A stretch of 64,000 nt of DNA. It comes from Vibrio harveyi NBRC 15634 = ATCC 14126 = KCTC 12724 (lineage in GTDB: Bacteria; Pseudomonadota; Gammaproteobacteria; Enterobacterales; Vibrionaceae). The DNA lies in assembly GCF_001591145.1 (NCBI RefSeq), contig NZ_BCUF01000001.1, positions 124,001 to 188,000 on the forward strand, read 5' to 3'. The notes beneath the pieces are model-generated. The model worked only from the letters and a program-made list of their open reading frames with translations. It did no database searches and was not told where the DNA came from. Positions 19,780-28,784 of this stretch are shown here, one piece after another. Within the stretch, counting starts at the first letter, position 1. Every line of letters begins with the position of its first letter. The translations under genes were made by a program, and so were the position numbers.

Positions 19780-21486
19780 TTATAAATCTTCTTCCCATAC
19801 AACCAGTTCGCCTTTTGGCCAGTTGTGTCCGATTTCATGATATTTCTGCTCAAGAACGTGGCGTTTGATCTTCAAGGTCGGTGTTAGAATGCCGTTTTCA
19901 ATACTCCACGGGTCTTGGATCATCAATACCCCTTTGATTTGCTCGTGCGATTCAAGTTCTTGGTTCATGCGAGCGACAACCTTGCGTGTGGTGCGGGCGT
20001 AACGTTCTTTATCAAAGTTCGGGAAGTCATGTGGCACAACTAATAAAATGGGTGCTGGCAAGCCTAAGCCGATCAAACACATCATTTCGACGCGGCTATA
20101 CTCAAACAGTTTCTTCTCGATAGGAACCGGAGCAACAAACTTACCTTTGGCAGTTTTGAAGGTGTCTTTTTTACGACCTTGAATGGTGAGGTAACCATCC
20201 GCATCTATTGAACCGATGTCACCAGTATGAAGCCATCCTTCTGAGTCAAACGACTCTTGTGTCGCGATGTCATTTTTGTAGTAGCCAGAGAACAGCCCTT
20301 TGCCGCGAACCATGATCTCATCATCGTCAGCGATCTTAAGTTCAATACCTGGTCCGGCATTGCCCACAGAGCCAATCTTATCGGCGCGGAATGGGTAGTT
20401 TAGTGTGCTGTAGGCGAAAGACTCTGTCATCCCCCAAGCTTCAGTGATGTTTAGACCAACACTGCGGTACCACTCAAGCAGTGCTGGCGACACTGGGGCA
20501 GAACCACAACCAAGGACGCGGGCTTGATCCAAGCCGAGACCATCAGCCAATTTCTTCTTAATCAGTGAATTAACGAATGGGATCTTCAGCAGAATATTGA
20601 GCTTTTTCTGAGGAAGTTTGTCTTGAATACGTTGCTGGAACAGTGTCCACAATCGCGGTACAGAGATGAAGAGTGTCGGGCGATGCATTTTGACATCTTC
20701 AATGAAAGTATCGAGTGACTCAGGGAAAGCCGTTGTTACGCCACCCATAATTGATGAACCGAAGATGTAAACTCGTTCTGTGATATGAGCGAGTGGTAAA
20801 TAAGAGAACAATCGATCGTTTTCTTGGATGCCAATGTGATTGATCAGTTGTTGAACGGACCAACTGAACGCGCCGTATGTCAGCATTGCCCCTTTCGGCA
20901 GCCCTGACGTACCTGAGGTGTACACGAGAGACATAAGCTTGTCATCATGGTGTTGTGGACGCTCTGCGCTTGGCTCTACGTCGGCAATAATCTCAGTAAA
21001 CTGATATTGGCATTTCGGCGCAGTATCGTAAGGAAGTGCAATGCTAATTAAATCTGGCATTGAATCGATCACTTGTTGCGTTGCCGCTGGATCATCTAAC
21101 TTACCGCCAATCAGTGCTTTACTTTCGCTGTGGGTAACACAGTACTCAATGGTGTCAGCGCCAGCTGTCGGGAAAATTGGCACACTCACGTAGTCGCCAA
21201 GCATCATGGCTAAATCGCAGATAAACCATTCGGCACAGTTCTTCGAAACCAATGCGACTTTTTCACCGGGTTGAACACCCAAGTTGCGCAGAGCGGTAAC
21301 CAGTTTAAGCGCCTTATCGGCGACCTCGGCATAAGTAAATTCAACAAACTGTCGATTAATGATTTGTTTTAAGTAAACCTCATTTGGGCGTTCCTCTGCC
21401 CATTTAAGGATCATTTCATTTGGCGGCGGGAGAGCGCAACCAGCGGTCTGTTCTAGGTTAGGCTGATTCATTGTAGATGACTCCAT
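19780..21486 (-). CDS. AMP-forming long-chain acyl-CoA synthetase family protein
   Basis: Adenylate-forming enzyme, probably activating a fatty acid to acyl-CoA. The AMP-binding motif YTSGTSGLPKG is present near residue 189, followed by WGMTESFAYS (near 347), the hinge and ATP motif GWLHTGDIG, and a lysine in the C-terminal LKIKRHV. The 568-residue length fits the FadD15/FAA1-like branch rather than FadD itself. Met6 is an alternative start with GGAG upstream. Position after fusA2 matches V. cholerae VC2341, as I recall. Substrate chain length cannot be read. Confidence 0.85.
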   Translation of the reverse strand: MESSTMNQPNLEQTAGCALPPPNEMILKWAEERPNEVYLKQIINRQFVEFTYAEVADKALKLVTALRNLGVQPGEKVALVSKNCAEWFICDLAMMLGDYVSVPIFPTAGADTIEYCVTHSESKALIGGKLDDPAATQQVIDSMPDLISIALPYDTAPKCQYQFTEIIADVEPSAERPQHHDDKLMSLVYTSGTSGLPKGAMLTYGAFSWSVQQLINHIGIQENDRLFSYLPLAHITERVYIFGSSIMGGVTTAFPESLDTFIEDVKMHRPTLFISVPRLWTLFQQRIQDKLPQKKLNILLKIPFVNSLIKKKLADGLGLDQARVLGCGSAPVSPALLEWYRSVGLNITEAWGMTESFAYSTLNYPFRADKIGSVGNAGPGIELKIADDDEIMVRGKGLFSGYYKNDIATQESFDSEGWLHTGDIGSIDADGYLTIQGRKKDTFKTAKGKFVAPVPIEKKLFEYSRVEMMCLIGLGLPAPILLVVPHDFPNFDKERYARTTRKVVARMNQELESHEQIKGVLMIQDPWSIENGILTPTLKIKRHVLEQKYHEIGHNWPKGELVVWEEDL

Positions 21487-21624
21487 GTCTTCTCTCGTTT
21501 GTATTTATAGTTGTTAAAACATTGTTAACTTTAGCATGTTAAATCATTATACGGGAATGCATTTTGATGAAATCTGTGGGAAAGGTTACGTTAGAGAAGG
21601 CAAAGTTGCCCAAGTCGTCATTCT

Positions 21625-22350
21625 TTAAAACTGTTGCCGATAGCTTGCGGGTGAAAGTCCGGTTTTCTTTTTGAAGATGCGAGAAAAATACGAGACGTCA
21701 CGGTAGCCGCATTGATACGCAATATAGGCAATTTTCATTGAGTCTTCTTCTGTAAGCATTTTCTTGGCAAGAGAGATGCGCTTTTCCGTGATGTAATCGC
21801 GAAAGCACATTCCAACTTTTCGGTGAAAGAGTTTAGAAAAGTAATTCGGGGAATAATGGCAAAGTGCTGCGGCTTCTTCCTCTCTTAGATCTTTGTGTGC
21901 ATTGTTCGCGATATAGCTAACTACATCAGAAAAGTTAGGCTTGCCATTTTTCTTTAATACTAAATCACCTGAAAGTACTGCTTCACTAGACATGGTGGTG
22001 GAAAAGTATCTGAGCTTTGTCTGTGACAACCATTCTGAAGCATTATTTGATTCAACGTGATAGTACTCAGCTGTAATGTGTTCAGGTGGGAGAGTGATGG
22101 GATTGGTCTTGTCGTGGATCACGAGTAACTTTTTATCAAGGTTCTCGCAAAGAGTAATTATGCTCTTATGTAAATGCTCATGCTTTGGCTCAGCATAGTA
22201 AAAGAAGTGGGTGAACTCTTTGTCGCTTAGGATTGAAATGTCGTTATAACTTTCGATAACAGAGAAAAAGGTTAGAAGCTCTGAGCGAAAAGTGCCCGGG
22301 AGAGATTCAACAGTTTTACCGAGCCAGTATGCCTTAACCTGTTCTTCCAT
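21625..22350 (-). CDS. AraC-family regulator next to the Tad locus
   Basis: A 241-residue protein with a C-terminal AraC DNA-binding domain (about residues 145-241). It holds two helix-turn-helix units: EEEAAALCHYSPNYFSKLFH and SMKIAYIAYQCGYRDVSYFS, and ends in the family-typical GLSPASYRQQF. The N-terminal half resembles no ligand domain I know. It is divergent from the flp-tad operon across a 314-base region containing a CRP site, making it the best local candidate for a tad regulator. That role is inference. Confidence 0.85.
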   Translation of the reverse strand: MEEQVKAYWLGKTVESLPGTFRSELLTFFSVIESYNDISILSDKEFTHFFYYAEPKHEHLHKSIITLCENLDKKLLVIHDKTNPITLPPEHITAEYYHVESNNASEWLSQTKLRYFSTTMSSEAVLSGDLVLKKNGKPNFSDVVSYIANNAHKDLREEEAAALCHYSPNYFSKLFHRKVGMCFRDYITEKRISLAKKMLTEEDSMKIAYIAYQCGYRDVSYFSRIFKKKTGLSPASYRQQF

Positions 22351-22477
22351 AATGATTCCATGAATTGTGAACTTTATACAATTTGAGCCGTAAAACTAAA
22401 ATTAGATCTCTATTCCTGAGATCAAAAAACTCAACCTTTCGTTTATTAAGCTTAGGCTTATATAAATAGACTTCAAG

Positions 22478-22493
22478 TGTGAAAGGTGTCACA
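22478..22493. promoter_or_regulatory. CRP-binding site upstream of the flp-tad operon
   Basis: TGTGAAAGGTGTCACA fits TGTGA-N6-TCACA in every defined base. It lies 172 bases before the first pilin and 128 bases before the divergent AraC start, so it could serve either gene. A shorter inverted repeat, GATCTC and GAGATC, lies nearby at about 22405-22425. Confidence 0.7.
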
Positions 22494-22664
22494 TATCTTG
22501 CTTGGTTTGTCTCAAATTTGCTACACATGCACTTTGTAGGCGTCTCTAGCAAGAAAGTGCTAGTGCTTGGCAAAAAAGTCCTACCCACAATGAAAATCGC
22601 CCTCTAAGTTTTAAAGGACAGGTAATTGACCTGTTTATCAAGTTAAGACAAGGGAGTGATTGTC

Positions 22665-22853
22665 ATGAGCAAATTTGTAGATAGCTGCAAAGCTTTTTTG
22701 AAAGATGAAGAAGGTTTAACTGTTATCGAATACGTAATCGGCGCGGCGATGCTTGTATTCGGTTTATCGACTATTTTCGGGGGCATTAGTAGTACATTGA
22801 GCACCAAGCTTGGCAATATTGTAAGTGCTATCTCTTCGAGCTCAGCTCCGTAG
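22665..22853 (+). CDS. flp: Flp-type pilin (major pilin candidate)
   Basis: Structural subunit of the Tad type IVb pilus, a 62-residue prepilin. A short basic leader ends in EEG, followed by LTVIEYVIGAAML. That is the Flp cleavage motif, with Glu at +5 and Tyr at +6 and a hydrophobic helix after it. I start at ATG 22665, with GGGAG nine bases upstream, rather than at the earlier in-frame GTG. It heads the operon and is followed at once by a second pilin gene. Confidence 0.92.
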   Translation: MSKFVDSCKAFLKDEEGLTVIEYVIGAAMLVFGLSTIFGGISSTLSTKLGNIVSAISSSSAP

Positions 22854-22866
22854 AAATATTAAACTA

Positions 22867-23037
22867 TTGACCAAGAAACTAGTTGTGGCTAATTCACACT
22901 ACTATAAACAGAAAGGTTTGACTGTTGTTGAATATATAATTGGGGCAGCTTTATTAGTTTTCTTCTTAAGTGTTGCTTTCGCAAGCTTGTGGGTGGATTT
23001 AGCTAATACAGTCGGCTCAATAATATCAATGATATAA
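22867..23037 (+). CDS. Second Flp-type pilin
   Basis: A second Flp prepilin: leader ending KQKG, then LTVVEYIIGAALL, with Glu+5/Tyr+6, and a hydrophobic helix. No ATG lies in a sensible place. The in-frame ATG at 22825 is inside the first pilin. I give the TTG at 22867 (57 residues), but a GTG a few codons later is also possible. The ribosome site is weak. It may be a minor pilin made at a low level or through coupling to the upstream gene. Confidence 0.75.
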   Translation: MTKKLVVANSHYYKQKGLTVVEYIIGAALLVFFLSVAFASLWVDLANTVGSIISMI

Positions 23038-23057
23038 AGAGGGGATAGAGCAAAAGT

Positions 23058-23600
23058 ATGGATATTTATGCTCCTTTTTGGGTTGTTATGATTATGATTG
23101 CTATCAATGATATACGATGGCATAGAATACATAATAACCTACTCATTCTTTTGCTTCTATTTCTTGTTGTTAAACTCTTGATTCCACCAATTGATTACAA
23201 TGAAATATTGTATTCAATGTATGGTGCGATTGCCCTTTTTGTTTTTGGGTTAATTTTATTTTTTCTCAGAGCGATGTCTGCGGGCGACGTAAAACTTTTA
23301 TTTGTTGTTGGTGCATATGTTGGTTGGGGTAATCTTGTTGAATCCAGTGTTTATATTGTTGTTGCTGGTGGGATAGTCGGATCGTTATATCTTTTCTACA
23401 GTATTTCTCAAAGCGGAGAGCAAGTGAGTTTTTTGGCAAAAAACTACTTTTTTAATCGATGGATACTGAGAGGAATAGAAAGTCAAAAAGAGAAAGGATC
23501 TACTAACCTTCATACCCACGTGAGATACAAGAATAATTTAACAATGCCTTTTGCTCCATCAGTGGTTATTGGACTCGCTATGTTTAGTTACTTTCATTAA
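23058..23600 (+). CDS. tadV: Tad prepilin peptidase (A24 family)
   Basis: Inner-membrane aspartic protease expected to cut the leaders of the two Flp pilins and the TadE/TadF pseudopilins. The first catalytic aspartate is in NDIRWHRIHNN (residue 18); the second is in AMSAGDVKLL (near residue 77). Six hydrophobic segments fit the small CpaA/TadV type without the methylase domain, 180 residues in all. The insert after residue 125 is longer than in typical CpaA proteins. Confidence 0.9.
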   Translation: MDIYAPFWVVMIMIAINDIRWHRIHNNLLILLLLFLVVKLLIPPIDYNEILYSMYGAIALFVFGLILFFLRAMSAGDVKLLFVVGAYVGWGNLVESSVYIVVAGGIVGSLYLFYSISQSGEQVSFLAKNYFFNRWILRGIESQKEKGSTNLHTHVRYKNNLTMPFAPSVVIGLAMFSYFH

Positions 23601-23643
23601 AGATTAACAGTCTGGATTAATCTATTTTATTCGAGGGATCTCC

Positions 23644-24969
23644 ATGGATATTCGAAAAAAACTGCATTCTGGAGACTTGACCCCTCACATTGACCCTATT
23701 CCTGTACCAACCTCGTGTGACGCTTTAGGCGTGCCTGAGGCCGTTGTAGAAAATCTGGTATTAAAACATTTGGCAGCCTATCCCAAATCTGATTTGCTTG
23801 AATTGTCTAAGCTATTAGGGGTTGTCATAGGCGTTGTTGAAACGGTTCTTGCAACGTTGAGAGCTCGCTCAGAGATCGAAGTTTTTCAACCTAGTGAACA
23901 TGGCTTTCAAGCCAGCATTTCTCACAATCACATTCGTTATTCGTTGTCTGAGAAAGGACGAAAGGCAGCAGAAATTGCTTTTGTGAAAGACCCTTATCTT
24001 GGACCTGTGCCAGTATCTCTTGTGCACTATTGTGAAATCGTCGAGGCGCAAGACTTACGATCGAAAGCGATCTCTAGGCAAGCGGTAGAGAGCGCACTCA
24101 GTGATGTATATGGTGCAGACCGTTTAGTGCCTTTGCTGGGACCCGCTATTAACTCTGGTCGTGCAATGTTGCTATATGGAGAAGCTGGTACGGGTAAAAC
24201 GTTTGTCGCTTCTAAGATTATCAATGCATTAAATACCTCAGTCTATATTCCTTTTGCGGTATATGCTTTAGGTAATGTGATCAAAGTGTTCTCGCCTCAG
24301 CATCATGTCAAAGTTGAAGGGCATTTCGAAGAAGCAGAATTTCTATATAAAAAGCAATATGACAATCGCTGGGTGTTGTGTGAACGTCCAAATATTCAAG
24401 TCGGAGGCGAACTTACTCTGGATATGTTGGAAGTGAACCATTCAGAGCACAACAGAGTTTGGTTGGCGCCACTGCAGATGATGGCGAATAACGGTATTTT
24501 GGTGATTGATGACCTAGGACGACAGCCTGTTCCAGTGGATGCTCTACTTAATCGTTGGATTGTGCCAATGGAATATTTTTTCGACCAATTTTCATTGCCA
24601 AACGGTCAACAAATTACTGCGCCATTTATTTTAAATCTGGCATTTTCTACTAACTTTACGCCAGAGAAAATAAGCGACCCTGCCTTTCTAAGAAGGCTTG
24701 GGTACAAAATTAAATTCGATCCTATTCTTAAAGATGAATATCAAGAGTTGTGGTTGAAAACAGCAAAACAGAAAGCATTAGGATTAGAGAGTGATGCTTT
24801 AGATACGGTACTAAATCTACATCAAAAAAATAAGGTTGCGTTTTATCCCTGTTTACCGAAAGACCTGGTGGGAATCAGCCAAGATATGATCAAATTTGAG
24901 GAATATTCACCAATTATAACGTCAGAAATATTGAAGAGGGCGTGGAAGGTGTATTTTACCGAGGATTAA
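23644..24969 (+). CDS. AAA-type ATPase in the Tad operon, role unknown
   Basis: A 441-residue predicted ATPase between tadV and rcpC. Residues 37-115 look like a winged-helix region. The ATPase core has Walker A GEAGTGKT (179-186), Walker B ILVIDD (285-290), a sensor-1-like STN (335-337) and an arginine pair, RR (350-351), in arginine-finger position. No membrane segment is seen. It is not TadA (which is at 28785) or TadZ (27549), and it is not part of the Aggregatibacter tad set as I know it. Spacing of 43 and 15 bases puts it in the pilus operon. A role in assembly, remodelling or regulation is open. Confidence 0.8.
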   Translation: MDIRKKLHSGDLTPHIDPIPVPTSCDALGVPEAVVENLVLKHLAAYPKSDLLELSKLLGVVIGVVETVLATLRARSEIEVFQPSEHGFQASISHNHIRYSLSEKGRKAAEIAFVKDPYLGPVPVSLVHYCEIVEAQDLRSKAISRQAVESALSDVYGADRLVPLLGPAINSGRAMLLYGEAGTGKTFVASKIINALNTSVYIPFAVYALGNVIKVFSPQHHVKVEGHFEEAEFLYKKQYDNRWVLCERPNIQVGGELTLDMLEVNHSEHNRVWLAPLQMMANNGILVIDDLGRQPVPVDALLNRWIVPMEYFFDQFSLPNGQQITAPFILNLAFSTNFTPEKISDPAFLRRLGYKIKFDPILKDEYQELWLKTAKQKALGLESDALDTVLNLHQKNKVAFYPCLPKDLVGISQDMIKFEEYSPIITSEILKRAWKVYFTED

Positions 24970-24984
24970 TAGAGGACAAGGAAA

Positions 24985-25731
24985 ATGGGAAGTAAACAGG
25001 TGTTTTTACTACTTATTTTGTCAGTGATATTTGGGTTGGGGGCGGTCTTTTTTGCTAAACAGTGGCTTGAAGCAAATCAAAAGCCAACCGTTCAGATTGA
25101 AGAAATTGAGCGTCATCCTGTTGTCGTGGCGGCGACTGAAATTCCCGCAGGTACTGTCGTCCAAGACAAAGACTTAACTCTAAAACTGATGGAAAAAGAT
25201 TGGATAAACGAAAACAACTACACAGATAAAAGTGAGCTAGTAGGACAAGTTGTTGCGAATACGATTTACGAAGATGAGGTGGTTCACCGTCTCAGGTTCA
25301 CATTGCCCGGAGAGGGCGTCACATTGGCTTCGCTAATCCCAGAAGACAAACGAGCAGTTACTATCAGGGTAGATGATGTTATTGGTGTTGCCGGTTTTCT
25401 ATTGCCTGGGAATAAGGTCGATATTTTAAATACGATCCAGTACCAAAAAAATATTGTTAACACGTCTACAGTGCTTAAGAACATTAGGGTGCTTGCGGTA
25501 GACCAAACTTCTCGTTCAGAAGAAAACTCTCCAGTCATTGTTCGTGCTGTCACGCTAGAAGTTAGCCCAAAAGAGGCTGAAAAACTGATGACGGCTCAAT
25601 CAAAAGGTGGACTGCAATTGGCGTTGAGAAATCCACATGCTGTGGACAAGAAAGTGCGCCGTTATGTTCCAAAACCGAGCGTAACCATCATTAGAGGTAC
25701 GGAAACGTCTAATATTAGAGTGAGCAATTGA
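24985..25731 (+). CDS. rcpC: Tad pilus assembly protein RcpC/CpaB
   Basis: A 248-residue periplasmic protein anchored by one N-terminal membrane segment (residues 6-25), followed by a SAF domain (VVAATEIPAGTVVQDKDL, from about residue 48). The C-terminal half has the RcpC/CpaB pattern VRAVTLEVSPKEAEKL. The family is thought to act with the secretin and perhaps to bind peptidoglycan. It ends 8 bases before rcpA. Confidence 0.9.
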   Translation: MGSKQVFLLLILSVIFGLGAVFFAKQWLEANQKPTVQIEEIERHPVVVAATEIPAGTVVQDKDLTLKLMEKDWINENNYTDKSELVGQVVANTIYEDEVVHRLRFTLPGEGVTLASLIPEDKRAVTIRVDDVIGVAGFLLPGNKVDILNTIQYQKNIVNTSTVLKNIRVLAVDQTSRSEENSPVIVRAVTLEVSPKEAEKLMTAQSKGGLQLALRNPHAVDKKVRRYVPKPSVTIIRGTETSNIRVSN

Positions 25732-25738
25732 GGTTAAT

Positions 25739-27193
25739 ATGAACAAAATAATAACGTATTTGATTGCCTTATGTTGTTTCTCATTTGGGGCATATGGAGC
25801 TGCACCGACAGGAAAAACCGTCGTTGTACCTCATCACAAATCCACACATGTTGTCCTGTCTGGTAAGGCAAGAAAAGTATCTTTGGGCGATCCTGAGGTA
25901 CTTGATATCGTCATGCTTCGCTCGAACGAAGTGTTTTTGATTGGTAAAAAACTTGGCGCTACAAATCTTATGGCGTGGGATTCCAGAGGACAATTGATTG
26001 AATCCATTAATGTTGAAGTAACTCATGATTTAAACAGTTTAAAAGCCAAACTTTACGAGTTTCTTCCTGATGAAAAAATCGAAGTCCATAGCGCTCAAAA
26101 TCGCGTTGTTTTAAGTGGCTTAGTCAGTAATCAAGCCAGAATGAACACCGCGATGAGGATTGCTGAAAGTTATTCGGGTGGGCGATCCGTTGATAAGGAA
26201 AAAGGCTCATCGAATGAAGTTGTAGAAGATACTGGTGTTATCAACCTGATGGCGATTGGTGGTGCGCAGCAAGTGATGCTAGAGGTTACTGTTGCCGAAG
26301 TTCAAAGAAGCTTAGTAAAGAAATTTGATGCTAACTTCCATTTCTTCCAGACATCGGGCTCTAATTTCTCTTGGGGAGCGACTGCCGGACCTGGTGGTGT
26401 ATTCAATGGAACGCCTATCTTTGATATTCCCGTTGCGAGCGATTATGGGCTGTTAGGCTCGTTTATTGATGGAAATACCTTGTTTTCTTTTGCACTAGAT
26501 ATAGCAAAACAAAACGGTGTGGCGAAAGTATTGGCAGAACCTAACCTCACTGCACTGAGTGGTTCCAAAGCCGAGTTTCTCGCTGGTGGGGAGTTCCCAA
26601 TTCCTGTTCCTGACGATGACGGTATCGTCATTGAGTACAAAGAATACGGTGTTGGTTTGAAGTTCATTCCTACCGTTCTTAGCGACAAAAAAATCAATTT
26701 AAACATGGCTGTTGATGTCAGTGAGATTGCAAACGGCAGTTCATTGACTATTGATCCTACTGAAACCAACGCGACCTATTTTATCCCTCCAATTACCCGA
26801 CGTAGTGCATCATCGACACTTGAGCTTGCCGACGGACAAACTATTGGGATTGCGGGTCTATTAAGTGAAAACGCTCGAGATATCAGTAATAAGATGCCGG
26901 GATTTGGAGACATTCCGGTACTGGGTCAATTGTTTAACAGTCAAGAGTTTGTCTCTGGTGAAACTGAACTCGTGATCCTTGTTACACCTCGCCTTGCCAC
27001 TCCTATAGATAGAGAGCGTGTCACTTTACCAACCGATGCATTCGTTACTCCGAATGACTTCGAGTACTACTTATTAGGACGAGGGGCTTATCTAGACTTA
27101 CCACAATCAGAGTCTATTCAGCGTCAAGAAGAGGATAGCGTGGTCATTCAAGTTGATGGCGGCAGTGAGGGGGTATTTGGACATGACTTATAA
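25739..27193 (+). CDS. rcpA: Tad secretin RcpA/CpaC
   Basis: Outer-membrane secretin through which the Flp pilus exits. A signal peptide covers residues 1-20 (cleavage near AYGA). The N-terminal pilus-secretin domain includes SLGDPEVLDIVML and LIGKKLGATNLM; a BON-type segment follows. The C-terminal secretin domain ends with GFGDIPVLGQLFNS and LVILVTPRL. The length of 484 residues is typical. Its final 11 bases overlap the next gene. Confidence 0.93.
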   Translation: MNKIITYLIALCCFSFGAYGAAPTGKTVVVPHHKSTHVVLSGKARKVSLGDPEVLDIVMLRSNEVFLIGKKLGATNLMAWDSRGQLIESINVEVTHDLNSLKAKLYEFLPDEKIEVHSAQNRVVLSGLVSNQARMNTAMRIAESYSGGRSVDKEKGSSNEVVEDTGVINLMAIGGAQQVMLEVTVAEVQRSLVKKFDANFHFFQTSGSNFSWGATAGPGGVFNGTPIFDIPVASDYGLLGSFIDGNTLFSFALDIAKQNGVAKVLAEPNLTALSGSKAEFLAGGEFPIPVPDDDGIVIEYKEYGVGLKFIPTVLSDKKINLNMAVDVSEIANGSSLTIDPTETNATYFIPPITRRSASSTLELADGQTIGIAGLLSENARDISNKMPGFGDIPVLGQLFNSQEFVSGETELVILVTPRLATPIDRERVTLPTDAFVTPNDFEYYLLGRGAYLDLPQSESIQRQEEDSVVIQVDGGSEGVFGHDL

Positions 27194-27452
27194 AACAACA
27201 AGATGGATTGCGCCAGTGTTTGTCTCTGCGATATTAGTTTTATCAGGATGCAGCCATAACGAACCTCTCGGAGAGTCGGTAACCAATCTAAGAACATTGC
27301 AAACTTATAACCCTTCAGCGACGCAAGAAAACATGGGGCTCGTACCTGAAGGTGTTGGTGAAAAGATGCAGCAGTCTTACGACCAATATGTTGGCAAGGA
27401 TACGGATGATCTATCTACACGCTCAAGCAAAGTGCTTGAGGAGTTTAATTAA
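27183..27452 (+). CDS. Small Tad-locus lipoprotein
   Basis: An 89-residue lipoprotein. The signal sequence ends in the lipobox LSGC (Cys24), and the mature part is hydrophilic and short. The start at 27183 overlaps the rcpA stop by 11 bases, giving close coupling with the secretin. Position matches rcpB or cpaD in other tad operons, but it is far shorter than those proteins. It may be a pilotin or a reduced RcpB counterpart. That is inference from position only. Confidence 0.75.
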   Translation: MTYKTTRWIAPVFVSAILVLSGCSHNEPLGESVTNLRTLQTYNPSATQENMGLVPEGVGEKMQQSYDQYVGKDTDDLSTRSSKVLEEFN

Positions 27453-27548
27453 ACGAGTGACGGTAGAGCGTACTAATCGAATAAAAAGAACAAGCAAAGA
27501 CGTCGTGATTTTTTATGAAGCATACGCACCAGTATGGAAGGGTGAGTT

Positions 27549-28766
27549 ATGGGTGAAACCGTTTTTATGCAGCCGGAAAGTGAGCCAACAATCAATAGAT
27601 TGAAGACAAATTTGAAAGTGTGGGTAGTGTATTCGAGTGAAGCATTTCATCTTCATATGAAGTCTGAACTCGCTAAATGCCGTAACTTACATCTCGACTT
27701 TTGCTCTTTGAATAACGTTAGCGAAACCTTTTTACACAACCTTGCTGCACCAGATCTTATCTTCGTCGAAGCTGGTGATGGTTGGGCGCAAAAGATGCAA
27801 GAGATGCAGCAATACAACTTCTCTTGGGGCGAGCACGAATCATCATTAATCGTTTTTGGTGATGAAGGTGATAGCGAGATGCTCAGAACTGCTCTGCGTA
27901 TCGGCGCAAGTGATTTTCTGTCTCGGGAGATTACCATCTCTGGCATGATGCCGATGCTAGAGAAAACGGCAACCCAGAAATTGGACAGCTTGTCTTTTGG
28001 GGAGTTGTTTCTTTTTATCAATTCGAAAGGTGGTATGGGGGCGACAACGCTGGCGCTTAATTCTGCAATTGAACTTGCCAGTTACCACCAAAATAAAGTT
28101 TTGCTGCTCGATATCGATCTGCAGTTTGGTGTCATTCCTGACTATTTAAATGTTCAGCCTGCCTACAGCATTTCGGATGCCATCGCGATATCGAAAGACC
28201 TCGATGAGGTGTCTCTCGGTTCTCTCGTTCATAAACATGAATCTGGCTTACATATACTCAGCTTTAAGCATGAAAATTTAGCTGATGATTTTGAGCAGGC
28301 AAAAAGAATAGGTCGGTTATTACCGATATTAAGGCGTTTTTATCCTTACACCATTATTGATCTGTCGCGAGGAGTTGACCATGTGTTTGCATCGACCATT
28401 GCTCCTGCGACGCGCGTTTTTTTGGTTGCTCAGCAAAATTTAGTGTCGGTAAGAAACAGTGCAAGATTACTGAACTCCCTCGCTTTTGAGTATGGATTGC
28501 AAAAAGAGATCATCGAAGTGATCGTCAATCGATATGAAAAAAGACAAAGCATCAAGATCGGAGACATCGAACATGCACTCAAAGGGCAGCAGCTTCATCT
28601 GGTACCAAATGATTTTAAAGTGGCAATCGACAGCGCCAATTTAGGTAAGCCATTTGTGAGTACTAAAAAAAGAAGCTTTATTACCCGCTCCATTATCGAC
28701 TTTTCTCACAAAATCGTACCCCCTGAAAAAGTGGAAAAAGGCTGGTTTAGCAAGCTGTTTTCATAG
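27549..28766 (+). CDS. tadZ: Tad localisation ATPase TadZ/CpaE
   Basis: Directs the Tad machine to its place in the cell. Residues 20-135 form an atypical response-regulator-like domain. A ParA/MinD-like ATPase follows, with the deviant Walker A KGGMGATTLA near residue 160 and DIDLQFG in the second motif. Met7 is an alternative start. The gene sits between the lipoprotein and tadA, with a 96-base gap upstream that shows no gene. Length is 405 residues. Confidence 0.9.
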   Translation: MGETVFMQPESEPTINRLKTNLKVWVVYSSEAFHLHMKSELAKCRNLHLDFCSLNNVSETFLHNLAAPDLIFVEAGDGWAQKMQEMQQYNFSWGEHESSLIVFGDEGDSEMLRTALRIGASDFLSREITISGMMPMLEKTATQKLDSLSFGELFLFINSKGGMGATTLALNSAIELASYHQNKVLLLDIDLQFGVIPDYLNVQPAYSISDAIAISKDLDEVSLGSLVHKHESGLHILSFKHENLADDFEQAKRIGRLLPILRRFYPYTIIDLSRGVDHVFASTIAPATRVFLVAQQNLVSVRNSARLLNSLAFEYGLQKEIIEVIVNRYEKRQSIKIGDIEHALKGQQLHLVPNDFKVAIDSANLGKPFVSTKKRSFITRSIIDFSHKIVPPEKVEKGWFSKLFS

Positions 28767-28784
28767 GGAACTTGGGAGATAACG

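Noticed and set aside
22550..22590. Possible sigma-54 promoter before flp (CTTGGCAAAAAAGTCC)
   Set aside because: The second element TTGC is absent at the required spacing.
22825..22866. ATG at 22825 as start of the second pilin
   Set aside because: It lies inside the first pilin in another frame and would give an overlong leader.
27352..27603. 83-residue frame between the lipoprotein and tadZ
   Set aside because: It overlaps both neighbours, has irregular composition and no recognisable family.
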